Source of the DNA: a virus
Reading direction: 5' to 3' (one strand)
Virus record (IMG/VR): IMGVR_UViG_3300029999_000133
Location: 1-45,011 of that record
DNA length: 45,011 bases
Each line of letters opens with the position of its first letter. Position 1 is the first letter of the stretch. The translations under genes and the position numbers were made by a program. Positions 1 to 7,971 of this stretch are shown in pieces. The notes below the pieces were generated by a model. The model made no database searches, was not told the origin of the DNA, and was given only the letters and a program-made list of their open reading frames with translations.

Positions 1-525
1 CACATCACACGTAAGCTCGTCACCATAGCGGCCGTACCTACCGCACTCGTGCTCGGCGCAGCAGGTGCTTATGCTGCCACCTCATCGAGCAGCCCCATCG
101 ACTCCTCAGGCGTCATCCATGGTTGCTACAGCACCAAGGCTTCTCATGACAGCCACACCATCACACTGCAGAATGCCGGGACCGGCTGCCCCCGGGGCAC
201 GACCGCGGTCACCTGGAATCAGAAAGGCGCAACGGGGCCAGCGGGCGCCCGAGGACCAGCAGGAGCAACGACGGCAGGTCCAGCAGGACTAAACGTCACC
301 ATCGTAGAAGCGTCATCCGCACCGGGAGGCACCTCTGCTGAGGTTGTATGCCCTAGCAGTCATCCATATGCCCTGGGTGGCGGTGGTGGCGCAAACAGCG
401 ACACCGGATTGTTGTCCGCATCTAATCCGAGCACGGTGGGCGGGATTCCGGGCGGCTGGTACGTGCGGTCTACAAATGCAGGGAAGGCTGAGGTAGTGGC
501 CTACGCGGTCTGCGCCAGGTTATGA
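1..525 (+). CDS. Secreted collagen-like protein (5' partial)
   Basis: The frame is open from the first base of the window, so the true start lies upstream. A GTG at 49 is inside the signal peptide and is unlikely to be the start. The visible N-terminus is a Lys followed by a hydrophobic stretch ending in A-G-A-Y-A-A, a plausible Sec signal with cleavage near AYA|A. Around residues 60-85 there is a short Gly-X-Y run (GATGPAGARGPAGA), like collagen-type phage and actinobacterial surface proteins. The C-terminal part is Gly/Ser-rich with several Cys (VCPSSH, VCARL). The stop overlaps the start of the GT2 gene (ATGA), so the two are probably co-translated. It may be an exported substrate for sugar modification, but that is inference. 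Confidence 0.75.
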   Translation, partial: HITRKLVTIAAVPTALVLGAAGAYAATSSSSPIDSSGVIHGCYSTKASHDSHTITLQNAGTGCPRGTTAVTWNQKGATGPAGARGPAGATTAGPAGLNVTIVEASSAPGGTSAEVVCPSSHPYALGGGGGANSDTGLLSASNPSTVGGIPGGWYVRSTNAGKAEVVAYAVCARL

Positions 526-1298
526 AGATCCGCGAGGCCGTAACCGTGACAGAGCCCACTACACCCCCCAGCCAGCGCGTCGCCGTCATCATGCCAACCT
601 ACGAGGAACGGGAGAATCTGGAGGTCATCGCTGACCGGCTGCGCGTTGCGGCCCCGGATGCCACCCTTCTCGTCGTGGACGACAACAGCCCCGACGGCAC
701 CGGTGACCTGGCCGACAAGCTGTCCGAGGCCGACCCGTACATTCAGGTTCTGCACCGCACCGGAAAGGAGGGGCTCGGCCCGGCCTACATCGCCGGCTTC
801 CACTGGGCCATGGAACGCGGCTGCGACATCGTGGTCGAGATGGACGCGGACGGCTCACACCAGCCCGAGCAGCTCCCGGACCTGCTGGCCGCGCTGCTGA
901 GGGCAGGCGTGGACGGGGTGATCGGTTCCCGCTGGGTACCGGGCGGCCGGACAGTCAACTGGCCGAAGTCCCGGCAGCTCCTGTCCCGGGCCGGGAACTC
1001 GTATGCGCGCGTCATGCTGGGTGTCCCATTGCGGGACATAACCGGCGGCTACCGCGCCTACCGCACCTCCGCGCTGCAGGCGATCAGCCTGGACACGGTG
1101 GAGTCAGCGGGCTACTGCTTTCAGATCGACGTGGCCCTGCGCATGATCCAGGAGGGCTTGCGCATCGTGGAGGTGCCCATCACGTTCGTGGAACGCGAGC
1201 GGGGAGCGAGCAAGATGAGCCGGGCCATCATCGGCGAGGCGTTCCTGCGCGTGACCCGGTGGGGCGTTGGTGCCCGGCTGCGGAAGCTGCGGGTCTGA
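522..1298 (+). CDS. GT2 glycosyltransferase, polyprenol-phosphate mannose synthase-like
   Basis: A 258-residue GT-A fold protein. The N-terminus has the MPTYEERENL signature, then LLVVDDNSPDGTG, and the catalytic metal-binding region EMDADGSHQPE. GSRWVPGG and DITGGYRAY follow, as in dolichol/polyprenol monophosphomannose synthases (DPM1/Ppm1). Family knowledge: these load mannose from GDP-mannose onto a polyprenyl phosphate at the membrane face. No C-terminal membrane domain is present, so it resembles the catalytic half only. The ATG at 522 overlaps the previous stop; a GTG at 546 is an alternative start that fits the domain equally well. Its partners next door are a secreted protein and an epimerase, which suggests extracytoplasmic glycosylation (inference). 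Confidence 0.85.
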   Translation: MKIREAVTVTEPTTPPSQRVAVIMPTYEERENLEVIADRLRVAAPDATLLVVDDNSPDGTGDLADKLSEADPYIQVLHRTGKEGLGPAYIAGFHWAMERGCDIVVEMDADGSHQPEQLPDLLAALLRAGVDGVIGSRWVPGGRTVNWPKSRQLLSRAGNSYARVMLGVPLRDITGGYRAYRTSALQAISLDTVESAGYCFQIDVALRMIQEGLRIVEVPITFVERERGASKMSRAIIGEAFLRVTRWGVGARLRKLRV

Positions 1299-2689
1299 TG
1301 AGCAGACCCGAATGTGAAATCCTCGCAGCCATGCGCCTGGCAGCGCCGCCAGGGCAGGGCCTACTCAGCGACGCCACAGTGCGGGAACTGAGAAGCCTCA
1401 CCGGGCAGCTAATCGCTGCGAAGGAAGGCGCCACCGGGGAGTACGAACGGTTCCAGGGGGTGTCCCAGCGGGGCCTGTGCCTGCCCGTAGCTAACCTGAC
1501 CGGCTGGCTGGGCGGCAAGACAGTACTGGTGACCGGCGGCACCGGCTGTATCGGCACGGCCCTGCTGGGCCAGCTCGCCCGCCTCGGGCCGGGCCGGCTG
1601 ATCAGTGTGAGCCGTGGCATCACCAGCGGCTACCCCGAGGCAATGAACGTCACGTATTACCTGGGCGGGGACATCCGGGACCGGCCGCACCTGGAAACCC
1701 TGTTCCGCCACATCAAACCCGATGTCATCTTCCACGTCGCCGCGCAACGTAACCCCGGCCAGGCTGAGGTGGAAGTGCACCGCACCGTCACCACCAACAT
1801 CCTCGGCACACGAAACGTGCTCGCCGCAGCAGCCAGCGCCAGAGTTCCGCAGGTCGTAATCGCCTCCACCGGTAAGGCGGTACGCCCCTACTCACCAGAG
1901 ATTTACACAGCCTCCAAACGGAACATGGAATGGGCCGCCTCCACCATGACCACCATGACCAGCAGCGCCATGCTGGTCTCCGCAGCACGATTCACCCACG
2001 TCATCGACAACTCGATCATCGTCAAACGGCTGCATGAATGGGCGGCGAGCGGCGGCACCGTCAGGCTGCACAGCACAGACATCGCGTTCTACGTCCAATC
2101 CGCGCTGGAATCAGCCCAGCTACTCCTCATCGCGGGCCTCGGCGCCGTCCCGGGTGCGCTGCGCGTACACGCCATCGCCGACCTGGGCTGCCCAGTGAGC
2201 CTCCTCGACCTGGCGGTCGGGGTCCTGGCTAAGACCAGCTCAAACGCCCCGGTCTACATCAGCGGCTACGACCGCGGGTATGAGGAAGTCCCCTTCCCGG
2301 CGCTGTACGACCCGGCGACCGCCGGTGATGTGAGCCCGCTGCTGAACGCCTTCGAAGCGCTGGCAGCCGGTCCCTCACCTTGCCTGGCAGTGGATTCTTT
2401 CCCCGTCCAGGTGTGCCCGGACCCTGACCCGGCCAGCGCTTTCCGCGAACTGGAGAAAGTCTGCGAGGTGAGCCGCGACCCGGCCACGGTACGCGCAGCG
2501 CTCGATAAGCTCTCCTGGGCACTGCTGGATGCCACCCTCGCCGCGGTGCCCGCCGGTCAGCTGGCCAGGTCAGCTGCACTCGCTGAACCGCACCGCGACA
2601 GCCTGAGGCCTGAGCATCAGCGCATGCTCACCGCGATCAGGCAGGCCGCCGGCCTGGACGTACCCGGCAGGAGACCAGCCCATGTGTGA
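1298..2689 (+). CDS. NAD-dependent nucleotide-sugar epimerase/dehydratase, extended
   Basis: 463 residues from the ATG that overlaps the GT2 stop (TGATG); an in-frame start further upstream inside the GT2 gene is less likely. After a 70-residue N-terminal extension, the Rossmann glycine motif TGGTGCIG lies at about 79-86. The SDR active site has IASTGKAVRP with Y203 and K207 (YTASK). The STGKAV-type block resembles the CapD/FlaA1 polysaccharide-biosynthesis group. Such enzymes epimerise or dehydrate UDP/GDP sugars. Residues after about 320 form a non-SDR C-terminal region of unknown role, so the protein is longer than the usual 300-350 residues. Exact substrate cannot be read from sequence. 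Confidence 0.8.
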   Translation: MSRPECEILAAMRLAAPPGQGLLSDATVRELRSLTGQLIAAKEGATGEYERFQGVSQRGLCLPVANLTGWLGGKTVLVTGGTGCIGTALLGQLARLGPGRLISVSRGITSGYPEAMNVTYYLGGDIRDRPHLETLFRHIKPDVIFHVAAQRNPGQAEVEVHRTVTTNILGTRNVLAAAASARVPQVVIASTGKAVRPYSPEIYTASKRNMEWAASTMTTMTSSAMLVSAARFTHVIDNSIIVKRLHEWAASGGTVRLHSTDIAFYVQSALESAQLLLIAGLGAVPGALRVHAIADLGCPVSLLDLAVGVLAKTSSNAPVYISGYDRGYEEVPFPALYDPATAGDVSPLLNAFEALAAGPSPCLAVDSFPVQVCPDPDPASAFRELEKVCEVSRDPATVRAALDKLSWALLDATLAAVPAGQLARSAALAEPHRDSLRPEHQRMLTAIRQAAGLDVPGRRPAHV

Positions 2690-2858
2690 ACGCTGCGGCC
2701 ACGACCGCACCCTCCATGAGCATTACCGCCAAGGTTTGGATTGTGCCGCCCGGCGCTGCGGATGCCCGGAGTACCTGAAGCCAGCCGGGGCCATAGGCGC
2801 ATGGGGCAGGTGGCTCACCGCAATGACTCCCGCACGGTCCCGGACGCTTGCGACTTAG
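2682..2858 (+). CDS. Small zinc-ribbon-like protein, 58 aa
   Basis: This short frame starts at an ATG inside the end of the epimerase gene (8-nt overlap) and ends in TAG. The protein begins MCERCGHDRTLHEHY and continues with DCAARRCGCPEYL, so it has a CxxC pair plus a second Cys cluster and several His, consistent with one zinc knuckle. The rest is basic and Trp-containing. The overlap with the upstream gene and the Cys/His pattern argue for a real gene. No function can be assigned. Confidence 0.55.
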   Translation: MCERCGHDRTLHEHYRQGLDCAARRCGCPEYLKPAGAIGAWGRWLTAMTPARSRTLAT

Positions 2859-3025
2859 GGGGCGGCCTCCGGGACCGCGCGGGCATCATAAAGAAATCAC
2901 ACAGTCACTTCAGCGGCAATCAGTGTGCTATGAAGGAAATTTGTGAAACAAAAAACTGCCCGGCCGCTCAGCGGGAGCGGCCAGACAGCGAGGCAAACAG
3001 CAACACGGACAACAGGAGATTACCA

Positions 3026-3952
3026 GTGACCACCGACGTTCTGAACACCCCATTCCAGCCGTCCAGACAGGCACCCGCCAACGGCACCCACCGGCCAGAA
3101 GACGACGATCCGCCACCCGCCACGGTCATGACCATCACCCCCGAGATGGCCGCCGAGTTCATGGGCCGCAACGTCAAGAACCGCAAGGGCATCCGCGCCG
3201 ACGACGTAAATAAGTACGCCCGCGACATAGTTGCCGGGGCGTGGATCGTCAACGGCGAGACGATCAAAGTCGCCCGCAACGGGCACGTCCTCGACGGCCA
3301 GCACCGTTTCCTCGGATGCATGCGCGCCGGCATGCCGTTCCGGTCCTACATCGTCACCGGCCTGCCACCCGAAGCGCAGGACACCATTGACTGCGGGATC
3401 ACCCGGACCGCCGCCGACCAGCTCGACCTGCACGACGAATATCAGCCGAAGTCCCTCGCCGCGATCAGCAGGTGGGCGATCCGGTGGGCGGCGGGCGCCC
3501 GGGGCCGGTCCGTCAAGGGGACCATCAAGCCGTCCCATTCGGAGATCATCGGGTTCGTGCGGGTCAACCCCGAGATCCGGGACGCCACCAGGTTTGGGAT
3601 CAACGCCCGCGGCCGGTACAAGCTGGTCCGCGTGTCGGTCTACGGGATGGCGTGGTGGCTGTTCACCCACATCGACGGCGGCGTGTACAGCGACCTGTCC
3701 AGGCACCGGGCGGAAGACTTCCTCGAGAAAGCCGTCACCGGCGCCGACGTCGGAATCGGCAACCCGGCCTACTCGCTGCGGGAACGGTTCCGCCGCGCCT
3801 CCCCCCTGGAAATGGACGAGCGCCTCAACGAGTACGAGCAGCTCGCCTTGTTCATCACCGCATGGAACGGATGGCGGGACGGCAAGGAGATGCGGCGGAT
3901 CCCCCTCCCGCACGGGGGCCTGACGACCAGGAACTTCCCCGAGCCGAAGTAA
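3026..3952 (+). CDS. ParB/Srx-like DGQHR-type protein
   Basis: The frame is open from further upstream, but the GTG at 3026 has an AGGAG at 3014-3018 with 7-nt spacing, so I take it as the start (308 residues). The hallmark is GHVLDGQHRFLG at about 85-100, preceded by MTITPEMAAEFM and KYARDIVAGAWIVNGE. This resembles the ParB/sulfiredoxin-superfamily DGQHR proteins of plasmids and phages. Such proteins bind DNA, act as nucleases or serve in partition; which of these holds here is unknown. The gene stands apart from the sugar genes, with a 167-nt leader (2859-3025) that is AT-richer than the surroundings and probably holds its promoter. Confidence 0.65.
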   Translation: MTTDVLNTPFQPSRQAPANGTHRPEDDDPPPATVMTITPEMAAEFMGRNVKNRKGIRADDVNKYARDIVAGAWIVNGETIKVARNGHVLDGQHRFLGCMRAGMPFRSYIVTGLPPEAQDTIDCGITRTAADQLDLHDEYQPKSLAAISRWAIRWAAGARGRSVKGTIKPSHSEIIGFVRVNPEIRDATRFGINARGRYKLVRVSVYGMAWWLFTHIDGGVYSDLSRHRAEDFLEKAVTGADVGIGNPAYSLRERFRRASPLEMDERLNEYEQLALFITAWNGWRDGKEMRRIPLPHGGLTTRNFPEPK

Positions 3953-3968
3953 CCCCGGGCTAGCCCGC

Positions 3969-4154
3969 CTACTCCAGCTTCTCCAGCCTTTCCATCAGGC
4001 TGATCAGCTGCATCGCCTTAACTTCCGTTGCACCGCCGTCCAGCCGGACCCGCCACATCGGATCATGCTCACACGGCGGGAAGAACTCGGCGTCGGGATG
4101 GAGCAGCTGGTAACGCAGCTTCCGCGGCACCTGATCCTGAAGGTCAACAGTCAC
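3969..4154 (-). CDS. Small hypothetical protein, 61 aa
   Basis: Starts at GTG with a GGAGG-containing leader about a dozen bases upstream. The product begins MTVDLQDQVPRKLRYQLL and ends in an acidic, helical tail (LISLMERLEKLE). Charged and soluble, no Cys pattern, no recognisable domain. It converges with the DGQHR gene with a 16-nt gap. Moderately likely to be real because of codon usage and ribosome site. Confidence 0.5.
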   Translation of the reverse strand: MTVDLQDQVPRKLRYQLLHPDAEFFPPCEHDPMWRVRLDGGATEVKAMQLISLMERLEKLE

Positions 4155-4266
4155 CGGGTCACTTCCCCTCCAGGCCCACGCTCAGGTGCGCAGGCTGGAA
4201 GGTCTAGGGGAAGACGGCAATTACCAGGTGGGCCGGAAGGCCCAAACCGGACTCAACACACAAAGC

Positions 4267-4306
4267 GCCCGCCCAGCCCCGCCGCGGGGGCGGGGGCTGG
4301 GCGGGC
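4267..4306. terminator. Strong GC-rich hairpin, likely terminator
   Basis: Arms 4267-4280 (gcccgcccagcccc) and 4293-4306 are exact reverse complements, with a 12-nt GC-rich loop. There is no clear T-run on either side, so it may terminate in the high-GC actinomycete manner, possibly in both directions. It sits downstream of the integrase/endonuclease VII pair. Confidence 0.5.
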
Positions 4307-4335
4307 TACTGGTTATGCGAAGGAATCGACGGCCG

Positions 4336-4357
4336 CCCAGTCCCCATGGGGACTGGG
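4336..4357. repeat. Perfect 22-nt palindrome
   Basis: cccagtcccc joined by AT to its exact reverse complement. With no loop it looks more like a dimeric protein-binding site than an RNA hairpin. It lies in the non-coding region behind the recombination genes. Confidence 0.5.
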
Positions 4358-4534
4358 GGCGATGGGCAAGGGGACGCTGCGTCGTGCCGGCGTTCCCGGC
4401 GTGCCTGCCAGCACGTGGCCTCCGGGAAAACGCCGATCGGTGAGCTGGAGTTACTTTCACCAAGGCCAGCGCTAGGCCTCAGTCACGTAGGTGATACCCG
4501 CGGTAGCAGGGACGCGAAACCTGGGCATGCGAAA

Positions 4535-5176
4535 TCACAGCCCGGCTCCCTTCAGCGGGTTGTCGGTCCACGGGTCATAGGGTGGCGGCGGTCCGGCGAG
4601 TTCCCCTGTGAGCGAGTTCCGGTACCGCACACGCAGTCCGCAGATGACCGCCGGGTTTAGCTCCCGGTATTTGGCGAAGATGCCCTCGCAGCCCATCCCT
4701 TCCGAGATGTTGCAGGAGCGGCATAGCAAGCCCCTGATGTAGCCCGACGAGTGGGAGTGGTCCCTGACGAGGGGCTGACGGTGACCGCAGATGGCGCACC
4801 GGCCGGCCTGCCATTCATCCAGCAGAAGCTCGGCCCAGTCTTCGTTGCTTATGTACTGACGGGCAATTTCCGGGATCAGCGTCTTGACGCGCTCCATGTC
4901 GGCACTGGTGGTCGGCCCCCATGACCAGCAGGCGGGCTCGGTGGGCGGTGGGTTCGTCGCGACGAGGTAAGCGAAGAACGAGACTTCCCGGCTCTTGGCT
5001 TCCCCGTAAACCCGTCGCTCTTCCGTGCTCAGATGAGTTCGGCACACCTCAGGGGGCGTGCCCGGGATGGGCACCCACTCCACGCCGTTCGCCACACGCC
5101 AGTCCACGCATCCGTACTTGCAGCGTTTCTTCGTCCTCGCGGCCATCGCGGTGCACCGTCGGCTCTCCGGTTCCAT
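4535..5176 (-). CDS. Recombination endonuclease VII family protein
   Basis: 213 residues. The core at about 127-156 reads CAICG, then VRDHSHSSGYIRGLL, then CRSCN, the CxxC-DH-CxxC His-Me finger pattern of endonuclease VII (T4 gp49 family). In T4 this resolves Holliday junctions and branched DNA before packaging. A second N-terminal Cys cluster (CTAM...RCKYGC, then C and H near residue 45) probably binds zinc. The ATG overlaps the integrase stop (TGATG), so the two are translated together. Many phages carry such a nuclease in the late region; being coupled to an integrase is less usual. Confidence 0.85.
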   Translation of the reverse strand: MEPESRRCTAMAARTKKRCKYGCVDWRVANGVEWVPIPGTPPEVCRTHLSTEERRVYGEAKSREVSFFAYLVATNPPPTEPACWSWGPTTSADMERVKTLIPEIARQYISNEDWAELLLDEWQAGRCAICGHRQPLVRDHSHSSGYIRGLLCRSCNISEGMGCEGIFAKYRELNPAVICGLRVRYRNSLTGELAGPPPPYDPWTDNPLKGAGL

Positions 5177-6213
5177 CAGGAATCATCCCCGGGCAGGGCG
5201 GGCACGACGATCTTCATCCGGTCCACTGCGTCACGGAGCCCGCGCTGGCCGCGCCGATCATAGCTGGCGGTAGTGACAGGCGATGCGTGCCCGGCCAGCT
5301 TCTGCGCCTGCACAAGATCACCACCCGACTCGATGAAGTTGTCGATGAAGGTGCGGCGGAAGTCATGGGTGGACATCAGCTGCAATCCGGCTTGCTTATG
5401 GCGCTTCTGGATGACGCGGTAAATAGCGTTCGGCTCCATCGACTCGCCGATGTGGCTGTGCTTGTCTATCGACCGGAACATTGGGCCGCGGCGCTCGTTC
5501 AGCAGGGCGAGCCAGCGCTCCAGGTGCGGCACGGCGTCCTTGTGGATGGGGACAGTGCGTTCCTTGCGCCCCTTGCCGGTGATCTTCAGCCAGCGCCCGC
5601 GCGCATCGTAGTTCTCGATCAGCGCCTCGGCTGCTTCCGCGCGCCGCATTCCCGTGCACTGGAGGATGGTGATCAACGCGGAGTCCCGTTCCTGCAGCGG
5701 ACTGGGCGACCCAGCGCAGGCGGCAAGCAGTTTCTCGATCTCATCGCCGTGAACCTCGCGGCCCGCCGGCTCACGGTGAATCGTCTCATCCGGGATGTCC
5801 ACCGCGCTCACATAATCCTCGGCGCTCATCAGCCGGAGTCGCCGGCACTCCTTGAGTACTCTGCGGAGCGCGGCGAGGTGCTTGTTGACTGAGGATGTGG
5901 CGTATCCGTGCTCTATCAGGAGCGCCTTTATGCGGGTGGTGTGCTCGTAGCGGAGCAACCACCATGCGCGACCGCGCGGATTCGGGTAACGCTGATCCAG
6001 GGGAAGCGGCTCGCCGCGCTCAGTCTCGATCACCATGACAAGGATCTGGCGGAGGCAGCCTTCCATCACGCGCTTGGAGTCGGGGCTGCGGAGGCTGTCC
6101 AGGTACACCTGAACCGGGTCGGCGGGCAGGGTGCTCGCGTCATGGGCCGGCAGGAGGTCGCTCGTATAGATCGGGTCGGGTTCGCCCTGCGGGACGTAAG
6201 GCTGGATGCTCAT
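5176..6213 (-). CDS. int: Tyrosine integrase
   Basis: 345 residues with all catalytic positions of the tyrosine recombinase family: R190 in CTGMRRAEA, Lys near 211 in TGKGRKER, H283 and R286 in HDFRR, H309 in AGHASP and nucleophile Y318 in TASYDRR. The N-terminal 150 residues hold the core-binding SAM-like region. It would insert and excise the phage at a host att site, which marks the element as temperate. AGGGGAC lies directly before the ATG. The 167-nt region upstream (6214-6380) is AT-rich for this window and is the likely control region; I could not identify attP. Confidence 0.93.
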   Translation of the reverse strand: MSIQPYVPQGEPDPIYTSDLLPAHDASTLPADPVQVYLDSLRSPDSKRVMEGCLRQILVMVIETERGEPLPLDQRYPNPRGRAWWLLRYEHTTRIKALLIEHGYATSSVNKHLAALRRVLKECRRLRLMSAEDYVSAVDIPDETIHREPAGREVHGDEIEKLLAACAGSPSPLQERDSALITILQCTGMRRAEAAEALIENYDARGRWLKITGKGRKERTVPIHKDAVPHLERWLALLNERRGPMFRSIDKHSHIGESMEPNAIYRVIQKRHKQAGLQLMSTHDFRRTFIDNFIESGGDLVQAQKLAGHASPVTTASYDRRGQRGLRDAVDRMKIVVPALPGDDS

Positions 6214-6240
6214 GTCCCCTACATTACATGATCAAAGCCT

Positions 6241-6256
6241 GAGAAGTATCATTCTC
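6241..6256. promoter_or_regulatory. Candidate operator near integrase promoter
   Basis: gagaa and ttctc half-sites face each other across 6 nt in the AT-rich gap between the divergent integrase and GT4 genes. The position suits control of integrase expression. This is pattern only; no repressor gene is visible in the window. Confidence 0.3.
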
Positions 6257-6380
6257 TGCCCCTAGAATTTCAGACTCGGGGGAGCGGCATCCGAGGCAGG
6301 GCGAACCGGGGCGAGTCATTGTCTTCTACACGTCGTAGTTCCCGCTAGCCTTCTCCCATGACGATCACGTCCACCCGGCG

Positions 6381-7547
6381 GTGGTCCCGGTAAAGATCTT
6401 GTGGCATAGTAACGGGCCGACAATAACCGGTTACGGACAGCAAACACAGACCTGGGTGCCGCGTCTCGCTTCTCTCGGCCACCAGATGATCGTGTCGGCG
6501 TTCTACGGCATTCAGGGCATGTCGATTTCGTGGAACGGTGTCCCGATGCTGCCGGGCGCGAGCGACCCGTACGGGAACGACATTCTGGGTGAGCATGCCC
6601 GCCGCGTGGGCGCGGACATGATCATCACGCTGATGGATGCGTGGGTGCTGTCCCCGGAGCAGACGCAGGGCCTGAAGGTCGCGAACTGGATGCCGGTGGA
6701 CTGTGACCCGCTTGGGGTGATGGACCGGAGCTACCTGCAGCGCTCGGGGTCGGTGCCGATCACGATGAGCCGGTATGGGCAGAAAGCGATCGAGACCGCC
6801 GGGTTCAAGGCTCTCTACGTCCCGCACGGTGTCGACATGCAGAACATCTTCCGGCCGGTGAAGGACCGGATGCAGGTCCGCCGTGACCTTGGCCTGCCCG
6901 AGGATGCGTTCATCATCGGGATCAACGGTGCGAACAAGGACACGATCCGCAAGTCGTATCCGGCGCAGTTGCGGGCGTTCGCGGAGTTCCGCCGCCGGCA
7001 TCCCGAAGCGAACGCGATGCTACTCATCCACGCTTTGCCGCGGGCGCCGGGGGCGCTGGACCTGAACGCGATCATCGAGGATCAGGGCCTGTCCCAGTCG
7101 GTGCGGTTCTCCGACTGGTACACGTATGTGACGGGGCAGATCCAGCCGCCGAACCTGGCGGTCTGGTACAACTGCCTGGACCTGCTGAGCAACGCTTCCC
7201 ATGGGGAAGGGTTCGGCCTGCCGATCATTGAAAGTCAGGCATGTGGGACGCCCCCAGTCGTCACCGATCATTCAGCGATGACGGAACTGTGCGGTGCCGG
7301 GTGGATGGTGGGCGGGGAACCATTCTGGAATGGGCAGCTCGCCGGGATCACCGGGCATAACGCCTGGTGGAAAACCCCGTACGCCGATGAGATCACCGCA
7401 GCGTATGAGGCGGCGTACGCGGAGAAGGTCAGCGGTGAGGCGGACGTTCGGCGGAAGCAGGCCCGCGAGTTCGCGCTAGCGTTCGATGCGGACGTCGTTT
7501 TGGAAAAATACTGGAAGCCGGTGCTCAAAGAACTGGAAGAGATGTAG
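6381..7547 (+). CDS. GT4-type glycosyltransferase (GT-B fold)
   Basis: 388 residues. The N-terminal Rossmann half begins VKILWHSNGP with ITGYGQQT. The C-terminal half holds HGEGFGLPIIESQACGTP, the E-x7-E type nucleotide-sugar site of retaining GT4 enzymes. VPHGVD before the linker also fits the family. It transfers a sugar from a nucleotide donor; the acceptor is unknown. The GTG start at 6381 has only a weak ribosome site. The gene lies alone on the plus strand between the integrase and the glycan operon and converges on the latter with a 7-nt gap. Similar phage-borne enzymes modify DNA, virion proteins or host surface. Confidence 0.85.
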   Translation: MVPVKILWHSNGPTITGYGQQTQTWVPRLASLGHQMIVSAFYGIQGMSISWNGVPMLPGASDPYGNDILGEHARRVGADMIITLMDAWVLSPEQTQGLKVANWMPVDCDPLGVMDRSYLQRSGSVPITMSRYGQKAIETAGFKALYVPHGVDMQNIFRPVKDRMQVRRDLGLPEDAFIIGINGANKDTIRKSYPAQLRAFAEFRRRHPEANAMLLIHALPRAPGALDLNAIIEDQGLSQSVRFSDWYTYVTGQIQPPNLAVWYNCLDLLSNASHGEGFGLPIIESQACGTPPVVTDHSAMTELCGAGWMVGGEPFWNGQLAGITGHNAWWKTPYADEITAAYEAAYAEKVSGEADVRRKQAREFALAFDADVVLEKYWKPVLKELEEM

Positions 7548-7554
7548 CGGGAGC

Positions 7555-7971
7555 CTATTCTTCCCGGTAGCCGGGCTGGTGCTTGTAGGCCGAGCCGAGC
7601 AGGCGGACGGCGCTGGCCAGCGTCCACGCCCGGTCTTCCTGCATGGCGTTCTCACCGGCCTTGGCTGACTGTTCCTCGTACAGATCCAGGATCGCCAGTT
7701 CCGCTTCGCAGCGGGCGATGGTGTCGCGTGGGTCGTTAGCCTCCATGAGCCGGGTGAGCGTCGAGTCCCCCATCGCCCACATGCCGTGCCAGTGGTCCGC
7801 CTCGGTGCCGTCCCCGGTCAGCAGGACGCCGCTGCTCAGCTCCTGCCACTCGGCGGCGTTGCCGAGCTCGATGGTGCCCCGTGCGAGCGCTAGCCGCGCC
7901 TGGATCCGCTGCCGGAGCCATGCCGTGAAGTCGTCCACGTGCCCATCATTGCGCACCAGATCTCTCGCCAT
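7555..7971 (-). CDS. DUF6221-like protein
   Basis: 138 residues from the ATG that overlaps the metallophosphoesterase gene by 26 nt; a GTG at 7938 (VDDFTAWLRQ) is an equally good start. Features that recall actinobacterial DUF6221: VDDFTAWLRQRI at the start, an Arg/Asp-rich middle (NDPRDTIARCEAELAILD), and the ending LLGSAYKHQPGYREE. Function unknown. Last gene of the minus-strand glycan operon. Confidence 0.7.
   Translation of the reverse strand: MARDLVRNDGHVDDFTAWLRQRIQARLALARGTIELGNAAEWQELSSGVLLTGDGTEADHWHGMWAMGDSTLTRLMEANDPRDTIARCEAELAILDLYEEQSAKAGENAMQEDRAWTLASAVRLLGSAYKHQPGYREE

Larger units (their letters stand above)
4155..4534. other. Intergenic region without a convincing gene
   Basis: The 380 bases between the 3' end of the endonuclease VII gene and the start of the small 61-residue gene. 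Open frames here are Pro/Arg-rich and cross strong hairpins, so I do not call them. The stretch holds a long GC hairpin and a 22-nt perfect palindrome (listed separately). The part after 4440 has lower G+C and could hold a promoter for the 61-residue gene. Confidence 0.6.

Noticed and set aside
4221-4463. 80-codon minus-strand frame in the intergenic region
   Set aside because: It runs through both the 14-bp hairpin and the palindrome and is Arg/Pro-rich; no good ribosome site.
4921-5892. 323-codon plus-strand frame over the integrase
   Set aside because: It is the mirror of the integrase and endonuclease VII frames; no ribosome site and no domain, while the minus strand has full catalytic motifs.
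6214-6380. attP core beside the integrase
   Set aside because: The region is suitable, but without the host site or the other end of the element no core can be recognised.
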